DNA from: Sphingomonas sanguinis
GTDB lineage: Bacteria; Pseudomonadota; Alphaproteobacteria; Sphingomonadales; Sphingomonadaceae
Length of the DNA stretch: 64,000 bases
Direction: 5' to 3'
NCBI RefSeq assembly: GCF_019297835.1
Contig: NZ_CP079203.1
Span: 3,972,001 to 4,036,000 of the forward strand
This document shows positions 44,480 to 53,737 of this stretch, piece after piece. The notes under the pieces are model-generated. The model had not been told where the DNA came from. It did no database searches and saw only the letters and a program-made list of their open reading frames with translations. Position 1 is the stretch's first letter. Each line of letters starts with the position of its first letter. A program made the translations under genes and the position numbers.

Positions 44480-45509
44480 CCGGTTGCCCGCCGCGCGTCA
44501 TGCCCGCGAGCTGACGGAAACGGGGGCGCCCGATCTGGCGGCGCTCATCGAAGATAACGAGCCGGTCGTGCTGCGGGGCTATGCCGCGCACTGGCCGTTG
44601 GTCCGGGCAGGACAGGTTTCCGCCCGTGCGGCCGCCGATTATCTCCTACGCTTCGATCGTGGGCGACCGGTGACCGGCTATGTGGGGGACGCGGCGATAG
44701 GCGGGCGTTTTCACTATGACGAAACCGCCACCGGACTGAATTTCCGGACGGAGACGCTGCCGTTGCGCGAATTCCTGGCGCGGCTGCTGGACGGAGCCGA
44801 CGGGCCGGGGGAGCCGCCTGCGCTCTATATGGGGTCGACTGATCTCGACGCCTATCTGCCGGGTTTTCGCGGCGAGAACGATCTGGTGCCGTCCAACGGG
44901 CTGTTCGACCGTCACCCGCCGCTGGCCAGTATCTGGATCGGCAACCGGACCATCGCCTCGGCGCATTACGACATGGCGAACAACGCCGCCATCTGCGCCG
45001 TCGGTCGGCGCCGCTTCACGCTGTTTCCCCCCGATCAGATCGGCAATCTCTATCCCGGTCCGCTCGCCCCGACGCCGGGCGGGCAAGTGGTCAGCATGGT
45101 CGACTTCGCCAAGCCCGACCTCGATCGCTATCCCCGTTTTGCCGATGCCATGGATCAGGCGGTGGTGGCCGAACTCGAACCCGGTGACGTGCTGGTCTAT
45201 CCGGCGCTGTGGTGGCACCATGTCGAGGCGCTGGAGGCGTTCAACATCCTCGTCAATTATTGGTGGAACGCAACGCCCGACTATCTCGACACGCCGATGG
45301 ATAGCGTGATGCATGCGATGCTGTCGCTGCGCGATCGACCGGCTGCGGAGAAGCGGGCCTGGCGGGCGGTCTTCGACCATTATATCTTTGGCGACGGCGA
45401 AGCGGTCGTCGGCCATCTGCCGCCTGCGTCGCACGGGCCGCTCGCGCCGCTCGACGAGGCCATGGCGCGGCGGCTACGCGCCTATCTTCTGCAAAGGCTG
45501 AACCGATGA
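44466..45509 (+). CDS. Cupin-like (JmjC-type) iron/2-oxoglutarate oxygenase
   Basis: 347 residues (ATG 44466; 44472 also possible). A cupin_8/JmjC-like fold: the iron-binding HxD is His167-Asp169 in SAHYDMANNAAICAVG, with the second His in LVYPALWWHHVEAL (about 251). Between them RRRFTLFPPDQIGNLYPGPL is the family's hallmark. Likely a hydroxylase of a protein side chain or small molecule. Its stop overlaps the halogenase start by four bases (ATGA), and the upstream overlap is with SapC, so the three are tightly coupled. The substrate is unknown. Confidence 0.87.
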   Translation: MRMADRLPAARHARELTETGAPDLAALIEDNEPVVLRGYAAHWPLVRAGQVSARAAADYLLRFDRGRPVTGYVGDAAIGGRFHYDETATGLNFRTETLPLREFLARLLDGADGPGEPPALYMGSTDLDAYLPGFRGENDLVPSNGLFDRHPPLASIWIGNRTIASAHYDMANNAAICAVGRRRFTLFPPDQIGNLYPGPLAPTPGGQVVSMVDFAKPDLDRYPRFADAMDQAVVAELEPGDVLVYPALWWHHVEALEAFNILVNYWWNATPDYLDTPMDSVMHAMLSLRDRPAAEKRAWRAVFDHYIFGDGEAVVGHLPPASHGPLAPLDEAMARRLRAYLLQRLNR

Positions 45510-47020
45510 GCGATCCCTATCCGCCTACCCGCGTCGTCATCGCCGGGGGCGGGACGGCGGGGTGGCTCGCGGCAACGGCGCTGGTGCGGCAACTGGGGCC
45601 GCTGGTCGACGTCACGCTGATCGAATCCGACGAGATTGGTACGGTCGGCGTCGGCGAGTCCACCATCCCCACGGCGCGCAGCTTCCATGCCTTTCTAGGG
45701 ATCGACGAAGCCGAATTCATGAAGGCGACCCAGGCGACCTTCAAGTTGGGCATCGCGTTCGAGAATTGGGGGCCGGAGGGCGCGCGCTATTTCCATCCGT
45801 TCGGAACGGTCGGACGATCGGTGGCGATCGCCGATTTCCAGCATTTCTGGCTGGAGGCGAAGCGCCACGGCTTCGGCGGGGCCTATACCGACTATTCCCT
45901 TGAGACGCGGGCGGCCGAGGCGAGCCGGTTCGGGCGGGACGAGGCTGGCACCCTGGCCTATGCCTATCATCTCGATGCCACGGCCTATGCCCGCTTCCTG
46001 CGCGGTATTGCCGAACCGGCCGGAGTGCGCCGGGTCGAGGGGCGCATCGCCAAGGTCGAGCGGGACGGCGAGGGCGGCGACATCGCCGCATTGCATCTGG
46101 CATCGGGCAACCGGATCGAGGGGGATCTGTTCCTCGACTGCACCGGCTTTCGGGCGTTGCTGATCGAGGGTGCGCTGGAGACGGGCTTCGAGGATTGGAG
46201 TGAATGGCTGGCCTGCGACCGGGCGTTGGCGGTCCAGACCGAAGCCGTCTCCTCCCCGGTCCCCTATACCCGCGCCATCGCGCACTGGGCGGGCTGGCGC
46301 TGGCGCATCCCGCTTCAGACGCGGGTGGGCAACGGGCTGGTCTATTCCTCGGCCGACATGAGCGAGGACGAGGCGACCGCAACGTTGCTGGCGGGGATCG
46401 AGGGAGCGCCGCTATTCGAGCCGCGCGCCCTGCAATTCCGCGCGGGGATGCGTCGGCAGGCCTGGAGCGCCAATTGCGTGGCGCTGGGTCTCGCGGCCGG
46501 GTTCATCGAGCCGCTGGAATCGACCAGCATCCATCTGGTCATGATCGCGGTGATGCGCCTGATCCAGGGTTTTCCGTTCCAGGGCGATGATCGCGCGGCC
46601 CCCCGATCGCGCTTCAATGCCCAGTCGCGTCATGAGTGGGAGCATATCCGCGACTTCATCATCCTGCATTATGGGCAGACCGGGCGGACGGACTCGGCGT
46701 TCTGGCAACGGCGCTCGACGATGTCGGTGCCCGAGACGCTGGCGGAACGCGTGGCACTGTTCACCCAGAGCGCAGGCGCCTGGCAGGGACAGGACGACCT
46801 GTTCAAGATCGATTCCTGGGTTTCGGTCATGCTGGGGCAGGGGCTTATGCCCAAAGCCCATCACCGCATTCCGGCGATGCTCAGTCCCCAAGCGCTGCGC
46901 GATTCCCTCGATGCCTTGGACCAGCAGCTTTTACGACAATTGCAGCTGATCCCGGACCACCTCGCCTTCATCAACCGATATTGCGCGACGAAGGCTCAGA
47001 CGCAGGTCATGTCAGCGTAA
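45506..47020 (+). CDS. Flavin-dependent tryptophan/indole halogenase
   Basis: 504 residues. FAD-binding GGGTAGW (about 14-20); the catalytic Lys80 (FKLGIAFENW), the halogenase signature WxWxIP at 264-269 (GWRWRIPLQTRVGNG) and the catalytic Glu338 (FIEPLESTSIHLV) all match the PrnA-type enzymes. It would make hypohalous acid from FADH2, O2 and halide, then a lysine-bound halogenating species. No flavin reductase is nearby. Proteins of this operon type often prefer indoles in vitro and their natural substrates are unknown. 3' end overlaps the convergent GH3 gene by 14 bases. Confidence 0.92.
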   Translation: MSDPYPPTRVVIAGGGTAGWLAATALVRQLGPLVDVTLIESDEIGTVGVGESTIPTARSFHAFLGIDEAEFMKATQATFKLGIAFENWGPEGARYFHPFGTVGRSVAIADFQHFWLEAKRHGFGGAYTDYSLETRAAEASRFGRDEAGTLAYAYHLDATAYARFLRGIAEPAGVRRVEGRIAKVERDGEGGDIAALHLASGNRIEGDLFLDCTGFRALLIEGALETGFEDWSEWLACDRALAVQTEAVSSPVPYTRAIAHWAGWRWRIPLQTRVGNGLVYSSADMSEDEATATLLAGIEGAPLFEPRALQFRAGMRRQAWSANCVALGLAAGFIEPLESTSIHLVMIAVMRLIQGFPFQGDDRAAPRSRFNAQSRHEWEHIRDFIILHYGQTGRTDSAFWQRRSTMSVPETLAERVALFTQSAGAWQGQDDLFKIDSWVSVMLGQGLMPKAHHRIPAMLSPQALRDSLDALDQQLLRQLQLIPDHLAFINRYCATKAQTQVMSA

Positions 47021-49262
47021 ACGTGCCCGCAAGGCCTTCGGCCTCCGCCGATGGCGCGACCCAAAGGCGGAAGGCACCGGGTTCGGTGGTCGGCGTCAGC
47101 TCGCGGCCGATAAAGGACAGGTCGGCGCGGGTGAGGGTGAAGCTCACCTCCTGACGCGCACCCGGAGCCAGGGTGACGCGGGTGAAGGCCTTCAGCACCC
47201 GCACCGGCTGGGTGACGCTGGCGACGACGTCGTGGATATAGAGCTGGACGACTTCGGTCGCTGCCATGCGCCCGGTATTGGTGATGGTCGCGCGGATCGT
47301 CAGCGGGGTGTCGCCCAGCGTCTTGCTGCTCAGGCGAAGGTCCGAATAGACCATCTCGCCATAGGTCAGGCCATGGCCGAACGGAAACAACGCACTGTTC
47401 GGATAGTCGCGGAAATGCGCCTTATAGGGCTGTAGCGCCCCGGGCGGATTGGGGCGGCCCGTGTTGCGATGCGCGTAATAATAGGGGACCTGCCCGCTGG
47501 CCCGTGGGAAGGACACCGGCAGCCGCGCGGAGGGAGACATTGTGCCGAACAACACATCGGCGATGGCCGGGCCGTCCTGCGAGCCGAGGAACCATGTCAC
47601 TAGCAAGCCGGGTGCTTTGGCCACCGCGCCGCTCAGCGCGAGGGCCCGCCCGGTGCGCAGCAGTACGACATAGGGCTTGCCGGTCGCGGCGATCGCCTCG
47701 GCAAGGGCCTGTTGCTCTGCGGGCACGACGATCTCGGTACGCGACTGCGCCTCGCCCGACATATTCTGGGTTTCGCCGATCGCGAGCACGACGATATCGG
47801 CGGCGCGCGCCGCGGCGACCGCGCGCGCCAGGTTGCTGCCGTCGTCCATGGTCGCGTCGGGCACGGTTTCACGTACTGCGGTGACGAGGTCCACCGCCTC
47901 GCGATCGGTGCCATAGACATTCCATGGTCCGATCAGGTCATGCCCGCCGCCCGCGAATGGCCCGATCAGCGCGATCCTCGTTCCCGAGCGGGGCAGGGGG
48001 AGCAGGTCGCCCTCGTTGCGGAGCATGACGATGCTGCGCGCACCCGCCTCGCGCGCAAGGACGAGTGTCTCCGGCGTGCGCAGCCGCGCCTTTTCGCGCG
48101 CCGGGTCGATGCGGCGAAAGGGATCGTCGAACAGCCCGAGCGCGACCTTCAGCGCCAACACGCGTCGCACCGCCTCGTCGAGGCGTGCCAGTGGCACCTC
48201 GCCCTTTTCGACCAGATCGGGAAGATATTTGAGATACAGCCCGCTTTGCATCGACATGTCGACGCCCGCGAGAAAGGCAAGGCGCGCCGCATCGCGGCCG
48301 TCCTTGGCGAACCCATGCGCGATCAGTTCCTCGTCGCCCGTATAGTCGGAGACGACCAGCCCGCCAAAGCCCCATTCCTTGCGCAGGACCGTGTCGAGCA
48401 GCCATGGATTCCCGGTCGCGGGGATTCCGGAAAGGTCGTTGAACGACGCCATCACGGTCGGCGCGCCCGCCGCGAACGCCGCCTGAAAGGGCGGGAAATA
48501 GATGTCGCGCAGCGTCCGCTCCGACACATCGACGCTGTTATAGTCCAGCCCGGCCTCGCCCGCGCCATAGGCGACGAAATGCTTGGCGCAGGCCGCGACG
48601 GCGTCCGGCGCGGCAAGCCCGCTGCCTTGGAAACCCTCGACGCGCGCCGCCGCCATCACGCGACCGAGCAGCACGTCCTCGCCCGATCCCTCGACACCCC
48701 GGCCCCAGCGGGCGTCGCGCGCGATGTCGACCATCGGCGCGAAGGTCCAGTCGATCCCCGAGGCCGACGCCTCCACCGCCGCCGCGCGCGCCGTGCGCCG
48801 CGCCAGATCGGGGTCGAAGCTCGCGGCTTCGGCGAGCGGGACCGGGAAGACGGTGCGCAGGCCGTGGATGACGTCGGCGGCGAACAGCAGCGGGATTTTC
48901 AGCCGCGAGCGGCGCACCGCTTCGATCTGCATCCGCCGCGCCATCTCCGCGCCATTGCCGTTGAAGACGCCGGTCAGCTCACCCCGGCGAACCATCCGCA
49001 ACTGTGCATCGAAGCTCGACGCCGCGCCCGCCGGGTTCAGCGAGATGGCAGCACCCCCGGCCCAGGCGGCGGCCAGCAGATTGAGCTGCCCTGCCTTTTC
49101 GACGAGCGTCATGCGCGAGATCAGCGCCTCGACGGACGCGGGAAGCGGGCGTTCGCCTGTAATGGCGAGCAGCGCCCGCGCCGGGCTGGCCGACCATGCC
49201 AGCGCCGCACCCGCACCCGCCAGCCACGCACGCCGCGATATCCGCCGATCCTGACCGTTCAT
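47007..49262 (-). CDS. GH3 family beta-glucosidase (BglX-like), Tat-exported
   Basis: 751 residues from ATG 49262 (AAGGGAGCAGG before it). A Tat signal is present: RRISRRAWLAGAGAALAWSA (about 6-25), so it is exported folded, unlike the Sec-exported GH3 of locus 1. GH3 barrel with KHFVAYGAGEAG, nucleophile Asp306 in GGLVVSDYTGDEE; C-terminal domain about 395-590 and a fibronectin III-like domain about 650-745 (TITNTGRMAATEVVQLYI). Divergent from the LacI gene of locus 2, with LacI-type operators between. Probably removes glucose from oligosaccharides made by the GH144 enzyme. Confidence 0.92.
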   Translation of the reverse strand: MNGQDRRISRRAWLAGAGAALAWSASPARALLAITGERPLPASVEALISRMTLVEKAGQLNLLAAAWAGGAAISLNPAGAASSFDAQLRMVRRGELTGVFNGNGAEMARRMQIEAVRRSRLKIPLLFAADVIHGLRTVFPVPLAEAASFDPDLARRTARAAAVEASASGIDWTFAPMVDIARDARWGRGVEGSGEDVLLGRVMAAARVEGFQGSGLAAPDAVAACAKHFVAYGAGEAGLDYNSVDVSERTLRDIYFPPFQAAFAAGAPTVMASFNDLSGIPATGNPWLLDTVLRKEWGFGGLVVSDYTGDEELIAHGFAKDGRDAARLAFLAGVDMSMQSGLYLKYLPDLVEKGEVPLARLDEAVRRVLALKVALGLFDDPFRRIDPAREKARLRTPETLVLAREAGARSIVMLRNEGDLLPLPRSGTRIALIGPFAGGGHDLIGPWNVYGTDREAVDLVTAVRETVPDATMDDGSNLARAVAAARAADIVVLAIGETQNMSGEAQSRTEIVVPAEQQALAEAIAATGKPYVVLLRTGRALALSGAVAKAPGLLVTWFLGSQDGPAIADVLFGTMSPSARLPVSFPRASGQVPYYYAHRNTGRPNPPGALQPYKAHFRDYPNSALFPFGHGLTYGEMVYSDLRLSSKTLGDTPLTIRATITNTGRMAATEVVQLYIHDVVASVTQPVRVLKAFTRVTLAPGARQEVSFTLTRADLSFIGRELTPTTEPGAFRLWVAPSAEAEGLAGTFTLT

Positions 49263-49414
49263 CCTGCTCCCTTTCGTCTTCATGACGCGTCATCTACGCC
49301 GTGGCCGGGAAGTCGATCCGGGTTCCTGCTTCCCCTCACCGCGATGGCTGCGGCCGGCAGGAAACAGGACCCTGGATCCCATTCCAGGCGATGGTCGGGA
49401 CCGCGCTCAGCTGA

Positions 49415-49434
49415 ACAATCAGCCGATTGATTGT
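49415..49434. promoter_or_regulatory. Palindrome in the divergent GH3/LacI promoter
   Basis: ACAATCA and TGATTGT pair across six bases. It could be a second operator class for the GH3 promoter (minus strand); no second regulator is identified. Confidence 0.35.
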
Positions 49435-49448
49435 CATTCCTGGTTCAT

Positions 49449-49474
49449 GTAAGCGGTTTCTGTAAGCGGTTACA
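49449..49474. promoter_or_regulatory. Tandem LacI-type operators of sugar locus 2
   Basis: TGTAAGCGGTTTCT at 49449 and TGTAAGCGGTTACA at 49461, the second a near-palindrome with central CG. They are 34-59 bases upstream of the LacI ATG, fit for autorepression, and within the promoter of the divergent GH3 gene. Confidence 0.65.
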
Positions 49475-49507
49475 AGCCCGCGAAACAGAGAGGATGCTTC
49501 GTCGACC

Positions 49508-50572
49508 ATGTCGTCCGACCGACCCGATTCGGTTGCTGCCGCCGTCCCGGCGGCGCGCGGCGCGCATGCGACGATCCATGACGTCGCGCGCGTGGCGGGT
49601 GTCTCGGTCGCGTCGGTATCGCGGGTATTCAACGGGCGCGACCATGTTCGTGCCGAGATGCGTGCGCGGGTGGAGGAGGCGGCGGCGCAGCTCGGCTATG
49701 TCCCCCATGCGGGGGCGCGCAGCCTCAGCATGGCGCGGACCGGCGCGATCGGTGTGGTCCTGCCCGACCTGCACGGCGAATTCTATTCGGAACTGCTGCG
49801 CGGCATGGACCGTGAGGCGAGTATGCGCGGATTGGGGCTGCTGCTCACCGTGCTCCACGAGGGGCGCGGGGTCGACACCCTGGCGGCGCTTCGCGGACAG
49901 GTCGACGGGCTGGTGGTGATGGCGCCGGAACTCGATCCGGCCGTCCTGGCCCGGCATATGCCGCGCGGCCCGGCGGCCGTGTTCCTGGCGTGCGCGCCGC
50001 AGGACGGCAGTCTCAATTTGCGTATCGATAACCATGGCGGAGCCGCCTCTGCGGTCGCGCATCTGGCGGCGGGCGGGGCGAAGCGGATCGTCCATATCTC
50101 CGGCCCCGCAAGCAATTTCGATGCGCAGCAACGACGCGCTGGCGCGGAGGCGGCGGCATCGGCGGCGGGTGTGGCGCTGAGCGTGATCGAGGGTGATTTT
50201 CACGAGGCCAGCGGGACCATGGTCGGCGAACGCGTCGCGGCGGGAACGCTGCACGCCGATGCGATCTTCGCGGCCAACGACATGATGGCGATCGGCGCGC
50301 TGATGGCGCTGAAGCGCCGTAATATCGCGGTGCCGGAGCAGGTGGCGGTCGCCGGGTTCGACGACATTCCGCTGGCCCGGCTGGTCAGCCCCGCGCTGAC
50401 CAGCGTCGCGGTCGACATCGCGGCGATGGGTGCACGCGCGGTGGCGCATCTTGCCGAGCAGATCGCAGCCAAGCGCGAACGGCCTTTGGAAGGCCGAGGG
50501 ACCACGGCGGACGAGGTGATCGTGCCGCATCTGATGGTGCGTGAAACAACAAGAGAAACCGACAGGGGATAG
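49508..50572 (+). CDS. LacI-family regulator of sugar locus 2
   Basis: 354 residues. A helix-turn-helix at about 22-48 (ATIHDVARVAGVSVASVSRV) follows an N-terminal extension of some 20 residues (SSDRPDSVAAAVPAARGAH), longer than usual. The effector domain is about 78-345 (IFAANDMMAIGAL, VAGFDDIPLARLVSPALTSV). It precedes the TonB receptor with only four bases between stop and ATG, and is divergent from the Tat GH3. Probable targets are both sides through the 49449-49474 sites. The inducer is presumably a beta-glucan oligosaccharide (inference). Confidence 0.9.
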   Translation: MSSDRPDSVAAAVPAARGAHATIHDVARVAGVSVASVSRVFNGRDHVRAEMRARVEEAAAQLGYVPHAGARSLSMARTGAIGVVLPDLHGEFYSELLRGMDREASMRGLGLLLTVLHEGRGVDTLAALRGQVDGLVVMAPELDPAVLARHMPRGPAAVFLACAPQDGSLNLRIDNHGGAASAVAHLAAGGAKRIVHISGPASNFDAQQRRAGAEAAASAAGVALSVIEGDFHEASGTMVGERVAAGTLHADAIFAANDMMAIGALMALKRRNIAVPEQVAVAGFDDIPLARLVSPALTSVAVDIAAMGARAVAHLAEQIAAKRERPLEGRGTTADEVIVPHLMVRETTRETDRG

Positions 50573-50576
50573 GGTT

Positions 50577-53500
50577 ATGAAGAGGAACGCATTCAGGCTG
50601 GCGCTCGCGGGCGCGACGATGCTGGCGGGGCTGGGAACCGCGACGATGTGGAGCGCGCCCGCCGCGGCGCAGGCCGGTCAGGCGGCGCTGCGCGGCGTGA
50701 TCCGCAGCGCGCCCGACAATCCCGTTCAGGACGTGACCCTGATCGAGGTCGATACCGGCTTCCGTCGTACCGTCGTGCCCGGCGCGGACGGCAGCTACAA
50801 CTTCCCGTCGCTGCGGGCAGGGGCGTACCGGCTGGAGATCCGCCTCAAGCAGGGCACGCGCAATTCCGATCAGTTCACGCTTCGCGTCGGGCAGAATGCC
50901 GGGCTGGACCTCGACCTGACCACCCCCCCGGCGCCGGCACAGCCCGCGCCGGGCGACAACACCGCCGGTGAGACCGCGCCGCCCCCCGCCGAAGCGCAGC
51001 AGGGCGACATCATCGTCACCGGCAGCCGCATCCGCTCGCTGTCCGGCGGGCAGGTCGGCATCAACATCACGCCGCGACTGATCGAGCAGCTGCCGCAGAA
51101 CAGCCGCAACTTCCTGGCCTTCGCCGATCTCGCGCCCGGTGTGCGTTTCATCGAAAGCTCGGACGGCAGCTCGCGCATCCAGGGCGGTGCGCAAGGGAGC
51201 AACTCGGTCAACGTCTTCATCGACGGCGTCAGCCAGAAGGATTACGTGCTACGCGGCGGCCTGACCGGCCAGGACAGCTCGCCCGGCAACCCGTTCCCGC
51301 AGCTCGCAATCGGCGAGTATCAGGTGCTGTCGTCCAACTACAAGGCGGAGCTGGACCAGGTCAGCTCGGTCGCGATCATCGCGGGCACCAAGTCGGGCAC
51401 CAACGAATTCCATGGCGAGGGCTTCTTCGACTTCACCAATCAGAATTTGCGCGACCGTCGCCCGACCGAAATCTATCCCGCCAAGATCGCCAAGATCCCC
51501 TCGGAGGACAAGCAGTTCGGCGTCGCGCTGGGCGGCCCGATCGTCAAGGACGTCGCGCATTTCTTCGTCAGCTATGAGGGCAAGCGGCGGCAGGTGCCGA
51601 TCGACATCCTGCCGACCAACGGCGTCGCGGTGTCGAGCCTGCCCGCCCAGTATCGCGACATTTTCGGGTCGTTCAACTCTAGCTTCCGCCAGGACCTGTA
51701 TTTCGGCAAGATCGACCTCGAGCCGACCGACAAGGACCTGGTCGAACTGACCGGCAAATATCGCAACGAGACCGGCGTGCAGATCGGCAACGGCAATGCC
51801 GCCTTCTCCACCCGCACGCTGAGCAAGGTGAACGAGAAGCGCGGCATGCTGCGCTGGCAGCATACCGAGGATCAGTGGATCAACGACGTGCGCGTCTCTT
51901 ATGAGGATGTCGCCTGGTCGCCGCAGCCCGCCGAGAACGGCATCGGCCAGCAGTTCCGCACCACGACACGCAACGGCAGCAGCGTGTCGACCTTCGACCT
52001 GTTCCGCACCGGCGCTGGGCTGGGCTTCCAGGACAAGGGGCAGCGGGGCTGGACCGTCCAGGACGATTTCACCTGGACCGGGGTCGAGAACCACACGTTC
52101 AAGGTCGGCGCGAAGGCGAAATGGGTGACGCTCAACTCGCTGGAGCAGAACCTGATCAACCCGCTCTATCTCTATGACACCACCCTGCCCTCGGCGAGCG
52201 GGTTCAACGACCAGATCCCGTATAGCCTGCAATTCGGCGCGAACGGGAGTCTCGGCGATCCGCGCATCCGCTCGAAGAACTTCCAGCTGGGCCTATATGC
52301 GCAGGACGACTGGGACGTGACCGACCGGCTGACGCTGAACCTCGGCCTGCGCTGGGATTATGAGCGGACCCCGGCGTTCCTGAACTATGTCACCTCCGCC
52401 GAGAACATCAACGCGGTGTCGCCCGCCAATTATCCGAACCTGGTCAACGCGGATTACAAGATCGGCGACTATATCTCGACCGGCAGCAATCGGAAGGCGT
52501 TCAAGGGCGCATGGCAGCCGCGCGTCGGCTTCACCTATCGCCTGGACGAGCAGGGCCGGTTCGCGGTGTTCGGCGGCTATGGCCGGTCCTACGATCGCAA
52601 CCAGTTCGACTTCCTGCAGCAGGAACTGGCCAATGGCCGCTTCCAGCGCCGCGAGTTCCTGTTCCAGGGTGCCGACACGATCAATCCGTGCACGCCCGGA
52701 CCGAACTGCATTCCCTGGAACCCGATCTACCTGACCGATGCCGGTCGCCAGCAGCTGATCGGCAATGGCAGCCCGGGCGGGCGCGAGTTCCGCTTCATCA
52801 ACAACGATCTGAAGGTCCCCTATTCGGACCAGTTCAGCCTGGGCGTGCGCGGGCGGTTCAACCCGGTCGAGCTGGAAGTCGGCTATACCCGGATCGTCAG
52901 CAAGGACGGCTTCGTCTATTTGCTCGGTACGCGCCGCCCCGACGGGTCGTTCTTCGCGCCGTCGCCGACCACCGGCGCGCCGCAGGGGCCGAACACCAGC
53001 TTCGCGCCCAGCGGCTACGGCGCGATCATCCTGGGCGACAACGGGCTCGAGACGCGCGCGGACTCGGCCTATGCCAAGCTGACCAAGGCCTATTCGGCCG
53101 CCTCGCCGTGGAGCATCGACGCCACCTATACCTTTACCGCGGCGGTGGATAACCGGCCGAACAACGACCAGTCGTCCTACTTCCTGCTCGATTTCCCGAA
53201 GGCGTCGGATTACCCGATGCTGCGCTCGGGCGTGGTGCCGCGTCACCGCTTCGTGGTGGCGGGCAGCGTCGACACGCCGCTGGGCGTGACGATGTCGGCG
53301 AAGTTCCAGATCGAGAGCCCGACCTTCCAGCGCGCGTTGCTCGACACGTCGAACCCGTATCAGCGGACGCTGGTCGGCTCGGAAGTGTTCGGGCTGGGCG
53401 ATCGCTGGGGCCGTCGCCAGCTCGACCTGGCGTTCACCAAATATGTGCCGCTCAAGTTCATCAGCGACGCGACGCGCATCCGCTTCCGCGTCGACATCAT

Positions 53501-53660
53501 CAACGCGATGAACGACCGCAACTATGTCGACTATAACAACGACCCCAGCGATACGACGCGGACCCCGGGCTCGCCGAGCATCTACCGGGAAGTGTCGACC
53601 TACAGCATCGGCGGCAATCCGCCGCGCACCGTGAAGCTGTCGGCCGGTTTCAACTTCTGA
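50577..53660 (+). CDS. Oar-like TonB-dependent receptor with N-terminal carboxypeptidase-regulatory domain
   Basis: 1027 residues from ATG 50577, after an AGGGGATAGG region. Signal peptide MKRNAFRLALAGATMLAG...AAA/QA; a carboxypeptidase-D-like beta-sandwich about 35-115 (ALRGVIRSAPDNPVQDVTLI, GSYNFPSLRAGAYRLEIRL); a Pro/Ala linker; TonB box GDIIVTGSRI (about 142-151); plug to about 290; barrel ending KLSAGFNF. This is the Oar-type layout, different from the other two receptors here. Same strand and operon as the LacI gene before it and the GH144-type lipoprotein after it; likely imports the glucan oligosaccharide. Confidence 0.92.
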   Translation: MKRNAFRLALAGATMLAGLGTATMWSAPAAAQAGQAALRGVIRSAPDNPVQDVTLIEVDTGFRRTVVPGADGSYNFPSLRAGAYRLEIRLKQGTRNSDQFTLRVGQNAGLDLDLTTPPAPAQPAPGDNTAGETAPPPAEAQQGDIIVTGSRIRSLSGGQVGINITPRLIEQLPQNSRNFLAFADLAPGVRFIESSDGSSRIQGGAQGSNSVNVFIDGVSQKDYVLRGGLTGQDSSPGNPFPQLAIGEYQVLSSNYKAELDQVSSVAIIAGTKSGTNEFHGEGFFDFTNQNLRDRRPTEIYPAKIAKIPSEDKQFGVALGGPIVKDVAHFFVSYEGKRRQVPIDILPTNGVAVSSLPAQYRDIFGSFNSSFRQDLYFGKIDLEPTDKDLVELTGKYRNETGVQIGNGNAAFSTRTLSKVNEKRGMLRWQHTEDQWINDVRVSYEDVAWSPQPAENGIGQQFRTTTRNGSSVSTFDLFRTGAGLGFQDKGQRGWTVQDDFTWTGVENHTFKVGAKAKWVTLNSLEQNLINPLYLYDTTLPSASGFNDQIPYSLQFGANGSLGDPRIRSKNFQLGLYAQDDWDVTDRLTLNLGLRWDYERTPAFLNYVTSAENINAVSPANYPNLVNADYKIGDYISTGSNRKAFKGAWQPRVGFTYRLDEQGRFAVFGGYGRSYDRNQFDFLQQELANGRFQRREFLFQGADTINPCTPGPNCIPWNPIYLTDAGRQQLIGNGSPGGREFRFINNDLKVPYSDQFSLGVRGRFNPVELEVGYTRIVSKDGFVYLLGTRRPDGSFFAPSPTTGAPQGPNTSFAPSGYGAIILGDNGLETRADSAYAKLTKAYSAASPWSIDATYTFTAAVDNRPNNDQSSYFLLDFPKASDYPMLRSGVVPRHRFVVAGSVDTPLGVTMSAKFQIESPTFQRALLDTSNPYQRTLVGSEVFGLGDRWGRRQLDLAFTKYVPLKFISDATRIRFRVDIINAMNDRNYVDYNNDPSDTTRTPGSPSIYREVSTYSIGGNPPRTVKLSAGFNF

Positions 53661-53669
53661 TGCCTGATC

Positions 53670-53698
53670 GTCATCCCGGCCTTGTGCCGGGATGACGG
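53670..53698. repeat. REP-like palindrome CGTCATCCCGGC
   Basis: Twelve-base arms CGTCATCCCGGC/GCCGGGATGACG with a five-base loop, nine bases after the receptor stop. It may attenuate transcription between receptor and lipoprotein genes. Related to 8817-8844. Confidence 0.65.
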
Positions 53699-53737
53699 CC
53701 TGACCGGCAGCAGAGACGGTTGAAATGACAGGAGAGG

